From Apostichopus japonicus (lineage: Eukaryota > Echinodermata > Holothuroidea > Aspidochirotida > Stichopodidae), in assembly GCF_037975245.1 (NCBI RefSeq), contig NC_092569.1, positions 14,838,501 through 14,902,500 of the forward strand: a stretch of 64,000 nt of DNA, given 5' to 3'. Under the pieces are notes generated by a model, which was not told the origin of the DNA, made no database searches, and saw nothing but the letters and a program-made list of their open reading frames with translations. This document shows, piece by piece, positions 24,944 through 37,379 of the stretch. A program made the translations under genes and the position numbers. Within the stretch, counting starts at the first letter, position 1; the number at the start of each line of letters is the position of its first letter.

Positions 24944-26041
24944 CAGGGGCGTAGCGAGCGGGGGGGTGTGGGGGTGTCACACCCCCCCCCCCCGCAATAA
25001 TTTGGTCGCTGTCGGCAAATTTTGGGTCTGTCGGCAAAAGGAGAAAAGGTGAAGAGAGCGGAAGGGGAAGAAAGAAGGAAAGCTGAATAGAAAAAGGAGA
25101 ACGGGAGCTTCTTCCGTGCCAAATTTGACTTAAAATATGCACCAGATTGCATCTAAGGACGTTCAAACTAATTTTTCCAAAGGGGAGGGGTAGACCCCCT
25201 ACCCTTAGACCCCTCCCCCATTTCAGTCACCACTTCCAGATCCGTCGGCAAATCAAATTTGACTTAAAATATGCACCAGATTGCATCTAAGGACGTTTCA
25301 AAACTAAAAATCCCCATTTCAGTCACCACTTCCAGATCCGTCGGCAAATCAAATTTGACTTAAAATATGCACCAGATTGCATCTAACGACGTTTCAAAAC
25401 TAAAAAATTGCCAAAGGGGAGGGGGACACCCCCTTCCTCTTAGACCCCTCCCCATTTCAGTCACCACTTCCAGATCCGTCGGCAAATCAAATTTGACTTA
25501 AAATATACATCAGATTGCATCTAAGGACGTTTCAAAACTAAAATTTTTCCAAAGGGGAGGGGGACACCCCCTCCCCTTACACCCCTCCCCCATTTCAGTC
25601 ACCACTTCCAGATCCGTCGGCAAATCAAATTTGACTTAAAATATACATCAGATTGCATCTAAGGACGTTTCAAAACTAAAAATTTTCCAAAGGGGAGGGG
25701 GACACCCCCTCCCCTTACACCCCTCCCCCATTTCAGTCACCACTTCCAGATCCGTCGGCAAATCAAATTTGACTTAAAATATACATCAGATTGCATCTAA
25801 GGACGTTTCAAAACTAAAAATTAGACCCCTAGAAAAAGGAGAACGGGAGCTTCTTCCGTGCCAAATTTGACTTAAAATATGCACTAGATTGCATCTAAGG
25901 ACGTTCAAACTAATTTTTCCAAAGGGGAGGGGTAGACCCCCTCCCCTTACACCCCTCCCCCATTTCAGTCACCACTTCCAGATCCGTCGGCAAATCAAAT
26001 TCTCCACACCCCCCAACAAAAACCCCTTCGCTACGCCCCTG
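24944..26041. mobile_element. hAT-type non-autonomous element carrying an internal tandem array
   Basis: This 1098-bp element starts CAGGGGCGTAGCGAGC and ends TTCGCTACGCCCCTG. A perfect 8-bp duplication AGTGTACC flanks it (24936-24943 and 26042-26049). The interior, about 25085-25995, is a tandem array of seven units beginning at GACTTAAAATAT words (25127, 25261, 25357, 25495, 25633, 25771, 25869). Three successive spacings are exactly 138 bp; shorter spacings of 96 and 98 bp mark deleted units. The two outermost units share an extra AAAAAGGAGAACGGGAGCTT block. There is no transposase frame. Confidence 0.88.
25127..25995. repeat. Seven-unit tandem array inside the hAT-like element
   Basis: Each full unit is 138 bp: GACTTAAAATATGCACC, AGATTGCATCTAAGGACG, a CCAAAGGGGAGGGG tract, an ACCCCTCCCC tract and TCAGTCACCACTTCCAGATC. 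The facing G-rich and C-rich tracts can pair as a hairpin in each unit. The near-identity of the central units (25495 to 25771) indicates recent amplification. Confidence 0.85.
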
Positions 26042-26049
26042 AGTGTACC

Positions 26050-26717
26050 GTATACTTGGAATTCAGCTTCAACACACGTTTACAAATCAAACATGAATGA
26101 GGCTTTAATTTGTCTGACAAAATTAGACAACACCAGATTTTAATTTAGTATAACAGAATTCGATTTCGGCATACTTTTACAATTTCAATCAAACCATGAG
26201 CTCTTTTTTTTTTATTATTTTTGCATATTATAGTATACATTTACACTAATTTATTTAGGGTGGGGGTGGGGGGTTTACGCAAAGCCCGCCTTTGTCAGCC
26301 GCGTTTGTTCAGAAATTAATGATTCACACGTCCATGTAAGACAATCAACTTCCATCTGAAAGTTGAGTTTTTTTCTATGGAAAAATTTAAGGAGTCAAAC
26401 TTTCGCAAAACCATGTCAATATTCACGACCCCAAAGGGACATTTGAAAATATCACGCAATTTTTGTTCTACTATTCTACTGAATATTTATATCTAATGAT
26501 ATTGCCCGAAGAAATACAGTAACCATGCAGTAATCATGCACCTTGTGACATCTCAATAGAACTAAAAATAAAGAAATACGATAACAGAACAAATTAAGAA
26601 ATCAGAAACTATGTCGCATAATCAATTAATCCCACGAAGCATGTAGAAGATCGGAAGAGTTGTGTATAATATGTCTATTTACGAGTCAAATAAAATCAGT
26701 ATATACCATTCCCTTGT
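26050..26717. other. Interval without recognised genes
   Basis: AT-rich sequence between the hAT-like element and the LINE 3' tail. I see nothing recognisable in it. Confidence 0.5.
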
Positions 26718-29680
26718 ATTTATTTATTTTATTTTATTTTATTCGCATTTTTATCCAGGGTTGCTTAGTCAGCAACAGTTGGTTTCCAATAAGGCCCTGC
26801 TTTTTACATTAAACGTTATATACATATAAAGTCAAACAAAGCAATACAAAAACAATTAAATGTACAGATACAAAGCAATTAAAGCTGTAAAGTGGAGACA
26901 ACTACAAAATAGATAAAAAATGGAAACAAAAGAATTATCAAAAACATAAGAATAATCTAAAATATAAGAATTATCAAAAAATATAGAAATTATTTAAAAA
27001 AAATAAGAATTAGCAAAAGGTGTCAAATTGTTAAAAAGATAAAACAGTATAAGAATATAACACAAGCTAAATAAAAATGGATTAAAAGTTATAAGAGATT
27101 AAATGAAATAAAGAACAACAATATAAGAAATCGTTATAGTACATATTAGAATAGGGCAAGACTAATGTCATTTTAAACAGCATGGAGACGTTTTAATTTG
27201 TTTTTGAAAATGGCAAGACTTTTTGATTTCTGTATTTCAGCGGGTAGCATATTCCAGGGTTTTGCTCCCGTGTAGGAAAGGGACCCTTTGTACCCTTCCG
27301 TTTTACATAAAGGGACAATGATAGAGTTCTCAGAGTATCTTGTGTGGTATGCATGGTTTACGGGGTCTTTAATCGACTTTGAGAGATACTCTGGCCTAAG
27401 ATCATTCAAACATTTAAACATCATTATGCGCTTTTGATTTTTCTACAAATCATATAAAGAGTCCCAATTCAGTGATTTCAGTAGATCTTGTGTGCGGATA
27501 TCATATGACGAACCAGTTATAAATTCGAGCACACCTGCCTTGTAATTTACATCATTTCTGCATATCAGTTACGTAATGTTCAGACCATACAGTGGATACA
27601 TATAAAAAAAAATGTGGTAGACTCATGCTCTTATATAAAATATCAAGTTGATCTAAAGAAAGGAATGATTTATTTTTGCGTAAGAAACCTTATAACACTC
27701 TGGAGACTTTACTGCAAATCTGCTCTACATGATAGTGAAAACTTAAATAACTATCTATATAGACAAGTCCGACACATTTCGCATTCTCTACATTTTCAAT
27801 ACGTACATCATCAATATGAATCTTCAACTCATCAAGATCACTTGTTCTGCGTTGTCTACTTGAAATGAGCATGACTTTAGTTTTATCTACGTTCAGAGCA
27901 AGGTTATTCTTTTTTAACCAATTACATATTGCTTTCAGACAATTATTCAATTTAAAATTTGACCTCTCTTATGGTGTTACCTGTAACAGTCAGGGTAGTA
28001 TCATCGGCATAAAGAGCCAGGGAACCTTCTGGAAATATGTTAGGCATGTCATTAATAAATAAACCAAAATAGTAATGGTCCCAAGATGGAACCTTGTGGA
28101 ACACCTACATCATTACATTATGTGATGTAGAGTTGTCACCCTTTAAATTAACACTTTGTTTTCTGTCATTAAAATAAGATGAAAACCATTCTACGCACTT
28201 TGTGGAACAACCGTACAAAATAATGTAACTTTCTTAATAAAATGTCTCGATCTTTAGTGTCAAATGCCTTTCTTAAATCAATGAATGCAACCCCATTTAA
28301 CAATCCATTATCCACGTTTCTTAACCATTTGTTGGAAAGGTCTAAAGGCATCGTTTCACATGAATGATTTGGTCTAAAACCAGATTGACATGCATTCAAA
28401 AGGTGATTTTGGGAAAGAAATGTATAAAGCTGGTTGTGTGTACGCCCCTTTCTAAAATTTTTGGAAACAACTGGCAGAACAGAAATCGGGCGATAATTAC
28501 TCAGATCGTTGATCTCACCACCTTTAACCCTTGCAAGCTTCCATGCACTTGGGACCTTAGATGTGGATATTGATAAATTAAATATGTGCGTTAACGAAGT
28601 TACAATGATACCGCAAGAATACCTAAGTAATTTAACACTTATACATCGTCTGTGGCAGTTGCTTTATTTCATGACATTCTATTTGATTTCTTTACTTACA
28701 TACTAAATCTTCAGTTAAGCATTCTATGTCAAATACAGCATTTATGTATTCTATATCTAAAGCATGGTGAGAATCGTGTCTTGGAGCGACCTTTTCACCA
28801 ATTGTAGCAAAGTATACATTAAACTCTTCTGCAATGCCCAGTGGCGGAGCGTCCATACAGTCAGGGGGCGAATGCCCCCCTGACGGACTCAAATGGTCTG
28901 CTGGCGCCCTTTTCAGCTTTTTACTACTTTTACTTTTTCACGATTATTGACTTTTTTATTGCGCTCTCATCTACCTATTGACATTTGTCACATTTTGTTG
29001 GTGTAATTTTCTGACAAAATGGCGATGACACCTATTTATTCTTCGTTTATTTGCAAATTAGCAAGGCCCGGAAAGGGTCATTTCCTGCTATCTAGGGAGT
29101 ATCTTTACTCAAAAAATTTCTGTACGCTCCGCGCCAACCTGTGGTGGCGCTCCGCTTAGAAAGTGTCGAAAGCGCCCCAACAGACCATTCTCGCCCCCTC
29201 TGACCAATACCCCTAGCTCCGCCACTGGCAATGCCCGATAAATTATCAATATTAACATCATTGAGTGTCAAACAGGAGGGAAGTACTGGTTCTGCCCTTG
29301 GGCTGCATGATACCTTTAAAAACCTTCCAAAATGCCCCCCTGTGCATTACTGTTTTCTTAGTTTGTTTTGAATATAACTTTGCTTCTGAGCACGAATACT
29401 GTTTGTCACTTGATTACGTAATTGCTTATAAACATCCCAATCATTTTCATTTTTACTTTTCCTTGCTTTCTTTAGGAAAATAATCTCTTTCATTCATTAA
29501 CCACATAATTTCTCCTGTTAACCATGGGCATGTTTTGGATCTAGCATGTTTTGGATCTAACACGTTTTTCTTTTTTTTTAGGAGCATGTCTCTTCTACAA
29601 GATCCAGGAATAATTCTAACCATAAATTCCATGCTTGATCTACGTCATGAGTTTTTTGTAAATGACTGAAAGTCCTGTTT
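26718..29680 (-). mobile_element. Decayed non-LTR retrotransposon (LINE), interrupted by a MITE
   Basis: On the minus strand the order is that of a LINE ORF2. First comes an endonuclease-RT linker near 29530-29345 (PWLTGEIMWLMNERDYFLKK, then NDWDVYKQLRNQVTNSIRAQ). Next are EEFNVYFATIGEKVA near 28830, and RT motifs SGFRPNHSCET and FIDLRKAFDT near 28390-28255. GVPQGSILGPLLF follows near 28110-28070, then LALYADDTTLTVTG near 28015-27980, carrying the YADD active site. The C-terminal piece YTGAKPWNMLPAEIQKSKSL ends at 27173. Frames shift between these pieces and stops occur, so the copy is dead. The 3' end is an A-rich (AATAAA)-like tail near 26718-26745. The Jockey/CR1/L2 side of the tree is likely, but the clade is unresolved. 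Confidence 0.9.
28839..29227. mobile_element. hAT-type MITE nested in the LINE
   Basis: This 389-bp element starts CAGTGGCGGAGC and ends GCTCCGCCACTG. It has a perfect 8-bp target duplication GCAATGCC (28831-28838 and 29228-29235). It lies inside the LINE: removing the element and one duplication copy joins NIDNLSGIA to EEFNVYFA in one frame. A GGGGCGAATGCCCCCC hairpin lies just inside the left end, and the right subterminal part has CGCCCCCTCTGACC. No coding capacity. Confidence 0.92.
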
Positions 29681-31090
29681 TGATAAGTCACGCCCTGAAT
29701 GACAATATATCAAAATCACGAAACGATCGGTACTTAACATAAGTTTGCCCTTTTCGCGTTCCATACTTAACATGCTTACACCACTCATTGAGGTGACTTT
29801 TAGCTGAGTTGGATATAATAGTATAAATCAACATATGGTCACCTTACTGACGTAGCTACTTCAATATATATAAATGAGTTCCAACACGAGTACAATGTCC
29901 TGAGTACGCGAGAGCGAGTATTTAAGTGTTACGTTGGGGTGTGCTCCGGCTCATTTAGTTTGGGCTCCGTTATTAAATAGGTACAACGAACAACAGATAA
30001 AGAGAAACTCCAGACATAGATATAATTGTAGAGTATAAGCTTTATTGCTGGAGTGTATCTGAAGTACATTCTCTGAAGTCTGGAATCTTAGTCTTCTACA
30101 TATTAAAAAACTACAGTATTTAAATCATTTCAACTTCCTGTGAGGGGGCGATAACCTCTCTGTGACATAAACTCTTGGTCTTACTTATAATTACTAAGGC
30201 ACATAGGAGAGTGCTATGACTAACCTCATTTGTAATACACATGAGATGCAACAGGTTGTCATCTCTGGTTCAGCATGAATAGTTCATGGAATTAAGACAA
30301 AGGGGGCTTCTACGAATATGATGTGGGTGTAGAGGTGAATAAGTCATGAACAGGAAGTAAGTAGTTACTCTTAAGACAGAGAGGCATGGAAGCAAATGTT
30401 TAAAGTAATATGATGGGGATATAACTACATACTACATTACATAAGCTTCCATGCACTATATATAGGCATGGTATCTTAAGTGTATGTGACCATCAATCTT
30501 GATGAGATGAGAGGTCATGACAACATCTTCGGCCAAACAAAAGTCACACTATCATAGATATATAAACCAGAGGTCCGCAAACATCATTAGGCCAACAAGT
30601 CAGGCTCTTACGTGAGGCCTAAGCCACAACCGACCAGACGTCCACAACTGACCAAACGTCCACCTTAGATCTATAGGTTTCCGAAATTCCATGAGTGCGG
30701 AGTAACTTGTAGACAATAGTACAATTCCCCGAGGCCTCATTATGAGTACAGGTATATAATTATATATATGCTTGAAAGTATGAGCACGGACTCATTATTC
30801 GAGTCCCGTTGTTTAATATAAGTTACATTGTCATCACGGTGTATAGTACTGGGAAATGTAAATTATAGAGTCCGCAATCATTTAGGTCCACGACCCATGA
30901 GCTTCCATAAGGATTGACCCACGTGCCCATCAGACACCCACCTTTCAGTATCGATGTTAAAAATGCATGAAAGCTAGCGTACAGTGGTTATAAGGGAATT
31001 TATAGGCTAATTCCTATAATGTGAGATATGATATAAGCATATTTGGTAAATGAAAGGAAATGCTTGTGATCACATGACCCCCCCCAACCC
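29681..31090. other. Interval without recognised genes
   Basis: There is no identifiable protein similarity in this 1.4 kb. The minus strand carries a CAATAAAGC word near 30035 and a TGTTACG...-like boundary near 29929, which could mark a worn LTR, but I found no matching second end or target duplication. Confidence 0.4.
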
Positions 31091-31097
31091 CAAAAAA

Positions 31098-31335
31098 TAA
31101 AAATAAATAATAATAATACGGCCTAATAATAATAATAATAGGCCTAATAATAATAATAATACAGCCTAATAATAATAATACGGCCTAATAATAATAATAC
31201 GGCCTAATAATAATGATAGGGCCTCATAATAATAATAAAATAATAAGAAGAAGATAAAGAAGAATCATAAAACTAATAATAATCATCATAATCATAAAAA
31301 GAAGAAGAATGAGAAGAATAATAAAATAAATTATT
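31098..31335. repeat. (TAA)n microsatellite with regular GGCC interruptions
   Basis: Runs of TAATAA are broken at intervals by CGGCC, AGGCC or CAGCC to make units such as TAATAATAATAGGCC, then it grades into GAAGAA and ATCATAATC sequence. It is a compound microsatellite/minisatellite without coding potential. Confidence 0.85.
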
Positions 31336-32960
<1,625 letters not shown>

Positions 32961-33986
32961 GGGAAGCGTCTCTTGTGGTTATGTTTAATACTTATATATG
33001 AATAAATATATAACAATTTATTATGAAACTTGCAGAAATGCAATTACTAATTAACTTATTTTTTTTAGGGGGGGGGGGAGTATTAATGTTTAAATGTGGA
33101 TAGAAGACTGACTCCAGGGGACTGTATAAGTGAGTGGGTGGATAAGGATTTTATCTTGTATATACCTCGGTATATATGACTTGGTTAAAAAAAAACGATT
33201 CCCACAGACAAAGAGCTGATTTTAGCTTCCGGTCTTCCTGTCTTCACAGTCATTTTGTCACCTTGTTTTTCTTTGTTCCTAACTATCTTCTAATTGTTTT
33301 GCTCTATATAACTGTGGCATGTATAGACAGTAATATTAGAGGAATACATTTCCCAATGGGCCGCGATCAAAAATATAGCCTTCTTTCCATTTGGACCGCT
33401 ATACGTCTATCTTCAATTCAGTTCCACTAAAAGCAATACAATGAAATCAATAAAAAAAATATATTAAAGTAATATACTTTAAATTGAGAAAATTGTGTTC
33501 AGATCGCCAAATAAAAAAAGGGAAGGTTTCGAACGTCATAAAGCCTTTCACAGTGAATGTGATCCCCCCCCCGCACCCCACCCCAACCCCCACACTTTGA
33601 TTTGCGACGTTAATCCTGCTTGGTCTATTCTTGGTTAAAGCTTATCATAAAAAGATATTTTACTAGACTGGTTGAAGGATTATCGTAGGCGCATATAACT
33701 AACATGTATATATGTTGCAATAGGCCAATATATTAACAGTTTGTGGTTGCCTCTATACATTACAGATCAGACCCTGCACTCTGTGTTAAGCACTGAATTG
33801 AATCGAGGTTTTTAATTTCTATAGACTTTTTTAATTTGAGAAACGTGGTTGGTCTTCAGAGACATTTAGTAATTTCCTTCAGAAACATCACAAAACGTAT
33901 AGCGAAACATACTAAGTTAATGGCCTCCGATAACATGTTTACAATTTTAACAAATTTTGTCAAGGACAAATGAAATAAGATGTCAT

Positions 33987-33987
<1 letters not shown>

Positions 33988-34063
<76 letters not shown>

Positions 34064-34206
34064 TATATATATATCCATATATATATATATATGTATCCAT
34101 ATATATATCCATATATATATATATATATAAATATATATATATATCCATATATATATGTATATATATATGGATATATATATATATCCATATATATATATAT
34201 GTATAT
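33988..34206. repeat. (AT)n array with ATCC/GGAT interruptions
   Basis: A run of about 70 bp of AT is followed by units such as ATATATATATCC, ATATATGT and ATATATGG to 34206. The CCATATAT and ATATATGG words occur in both orientations, so the region folds back on itself. Non-coding. Confidence 0.95.
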
Positions 34207-35568
34207 GCAGGTGCCCTGTTTTTTAATATGGCGTGTGAAAGAATACTACTTGGGTGATATTTGTATAATTTACATACATACACACATACAAAAACTAAAA
34301 CAAACGACAAACAAACAAATAATGTATAAATAATGTTAAAACAAAACCCATTTAGGTCTGGACATAGGAGCGGACCTCATCATCGATTTAATCTTAAAGA
34401 AGCATTCCATAGATTTAACAATATGTCCAAGGTGAGTAAGTCAAACACCGGGATAGCTGTACGGTATAGAAAAGAAAAGAAAAAACATTGACACCCCAAA
34501 TAATATATTTCCTTTGTATTGCACTATGACACAATAACATATATAAGTCCCAGAAAGTATCTCCCTTTAATGAATGCAAAAGAAAAACAGTTTCCCGAAC
34601 TTGTTATTTATTTATAATACCAACATGGAAGGCATGCAGTTAGTTTATAACTTTAAGCAGCCGAATTTACATGTAAGAGAAGCCGAATGATTTATAACTT
34701 ACACTTCATGTCGTGGAGTGAGGAAGGGGGGGGGTCCAATCTACAGTTTTAGATAATTTTGAAGAACCATTTCAGGTGGGGAAACCGTGAATTTCTCCTG
34801 CATGAAAACCCACCTTGCTTTAGCTATCCAGGGTTCGAAACCACGCCCTGATTTCCCAACAAACTCTGAATGCTTTGATAAATTTGTTGTCGGTAAAATA
34901 TATCTGTGAGAAAATTAGATATAAAGGCCGCAAAGCAAAAAAAAAGACGAAAAAAAATTGTATCCCAAACGAAATGTGTCCCCCCCCCCCCCCTCGCACT
35001 ACGTTAACCAAAGACAAATATTATCACACAAAAAAAGAGTCGTATTCCTAACGGAATGAGTTTTTCTCCCCCTCGCACTACGTTAACCAAAGACAAATAT
35101 TATCTCACACACAATAACAAAACTCTATTGCTCACTCAAACCTACACTAACAGCAGCATAACTCAATAAAAATATGGCTAAAACAAAATTCTGCTTTTAA
35201 GGGGAAATTCCTCTCGAATAGTCTGTGCAAACTTATTGATTGATGATATTTAAAATTAAACGTTATTAATTTAGTTATTTTACGTATCCATGAGTGCATG
35301 CATGGGGAAACGAAAGGTATAAAGGTGTCTGTCTGTTCAACCGAACTAGTTTTTGTGTACGGTATAGGATATTAATCATGTCTGTCGTGATATCATGGTC
35401 CTTGAATACTGTTAAAATCAAACCTGTAGTTGCAAAATTATTGAATTTATATGAGTTGCAGTATGAAAATGAAAGCATTGGTTGTGTTGCGTTCATTTAA
35501 TACAGAACGTATTGCTGGGTCACATTTCCCAATGGTACACGGGGCTCATCTGTAACATACGTCGCCCC
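34207..35568. other. Interval with a 78-bp tandem duplication
   Basis: There is no gene. At about 34965-35115, two copies of CTCGCACTACGTTAACCAAA and GACAAATATTAT lie 78 bp apart, each preceded by a C-rich tract and an AACGAAATG or AACGGAATG word. Confidence 0.6.
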
Positions 35569-35570
35569 TA

Positions 35571-35814
35571 TGGAACGCCATGTTAACATTTATTCAAAAA
35601 TCAGAGATATCATCAATTTAATTCGAGACATTGCTGCGATTAATTTCAGATTTCTCGCATTAAATTGACGATATCTCTAAATTATTTCAGTTATCCTCAA
35701 AACAATTTGAGATATCAGAAATGAATTAGAGATATCTGGAAATGAATTAGAGATGTCCGAAAATGAATTAAAGATATCTGTAATTACTTAAATAAATGTA
35801 AAAATGGCGTTCCA
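35571..35814. mobile_element. TA-flanked MITE rich in GATATC words
   Basis: This 244-bp element starts TGGAACGCCATGTTAACATT and ends AATGTAAAAATGGCGTTCCA. Both ends are bordered by TA (35569-35570 and 35815-35816). A TA duplication suggests the Tc1/mariner group, an inference. The inside is made of repeated AGATATC-type words and AATTAGAGATATC units on both strands, giving a strongly palindromic element. Confidence 0.82.
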
Positions 35815-35816
35815 TA

Positions 35817-37167
35817 CGCCCCTGAGGTGTTGATATGCTGGTCTACTGATATATAGAGGTTCTCAGCTTACAACATATATAGGTGCGATTAACGCTCAGG
35901 CCAGTCCAAAAAAGCGTTTAACTCTGTCCAAACGTCATCAAAAGGTAACAACTCTAGCCTGCCAAACGTGACCAGCTCTTGGCCTCGGGTTGCGAATTGT
36001 TTTTCCCCAAACAGGTTTACAAGTACAGAGTTTTCAGCCAATCAGATTGCTCGTGACGTCAGTATCAATAATGGTATCTCCATTGGAATAAATCATATAT
36101 AGAGGAAACTATTGCATAGACACCGTACATATAGGACGGGTATATCTTCGTTGCAACGAATGGATTTTAGTAACCTCTCAGTGAAGGTTTCTCTGGTGAT
36201 GACGTAACTTTTCCGACCAAGCATGAGCGACAGTTTACACATAACTGCAAACCTGTTTGGCCCAAAAAAATATTCGCTCTAGGGGTCGGCCACATGACGC
36301 GATCTACGTCATACAGAAAAATAACAACTCACATCATGAACTTGCCGTCTAATTGCTAATGTGGTCTACAGTTGTACTGTTTTATAGCTGGTAACAGTAC
36401 ACTGGGAAGGTAGGTAAATTGATATACAGGGGAGATTTCTGGTAAACAACTTTACCCAGATTTACCTGGATTTACCTGGATGGTCATGCACCCTCTCGTT
36501 TTCGGATCAGAAGAGTCTGCATGAGAGAATGGCTCTAAGGGATAGGAGTTATATTGACATCATTCCATAAGCCTGTTCTTCAATATGTTGAGTGTTTGGG
36601 ACTGTAACTACATTTTCTGATAGTCTATTCCAAGTTTTCCAAACTCTATTAAAACTTACTACGCACGCGCATAATCAAAAGTAAATGACGAAGTCTCCGG
36701 GACTTTTGGTTCGAGTGAGCTATTATAGTCACCACGCAAGCGCGTTAACATCGGGTTTGACTCGATTAACGACTCAGACTATACCAGTCGAATGCACATA
36801 CTGTTTTGCACCGTGTCGCTCGCAACTATAGGGCATGTTTGCACCGTGTTGTACTGTGGGGGTTTTCTAGACATCAGTGGAAAGCTTAATCAAAGCAGCC
36901 TACTTACTTTCAAGGATCACTGAATAGCCTGCCAATCGCATAGCCTGAACGTGAACTGGATTATTTAAGTCTCAAGTACATAATAATAAGGGCGAGGTGA
37001 ATGAGGAAAAGGGGGGGGGGGGTACTGTAGCAAGTCTTCTTGATTACAATAACAAGCTTTCACAAAAAAAACTTATTTCCTTATGCAACACAAAGTAGAC
37101 TAATATGCTCATATCATGTCATACAATTTCATAGCATGATTGACGGGTTGCGATTTTCATTAATTAT
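35817..37167. other. Interval without recognised genes
   Basis: I see no coding exon or bounded repeat. A G run occurs at about 37011-37022. Confidence 0.5.
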
Positions 37168-37191
37168 ACATATATATATATATATATATAT

Positions 37192-37234
<43 letters not shown>

Positions 37235-37372
37235 CATATATATATATTTATATATATATATATATATTATATATATTATATAAATACATATATTTATATA
37301 TATATATTTATATATATATATTTTATATAAATATATATATATATATATATATAAATATATATATATATATGT
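37168..37372. repeat. (AT)n microsatellite
   Basis: About 200 bp of AT dinucleotides interrupted by TTATAT, ACAT and AAATA, ending in a T run at 37372. Non-coding. Confidence 0.96.
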
Positions 37373-37379
37373 TTTTTTT

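Noticed and set aside
29920-31090. Possible LTR with a CAATAAAGC signal on the minus strand
   Set aside because: No second terminus, target duplication or retroviral-type coding sequence could be found.
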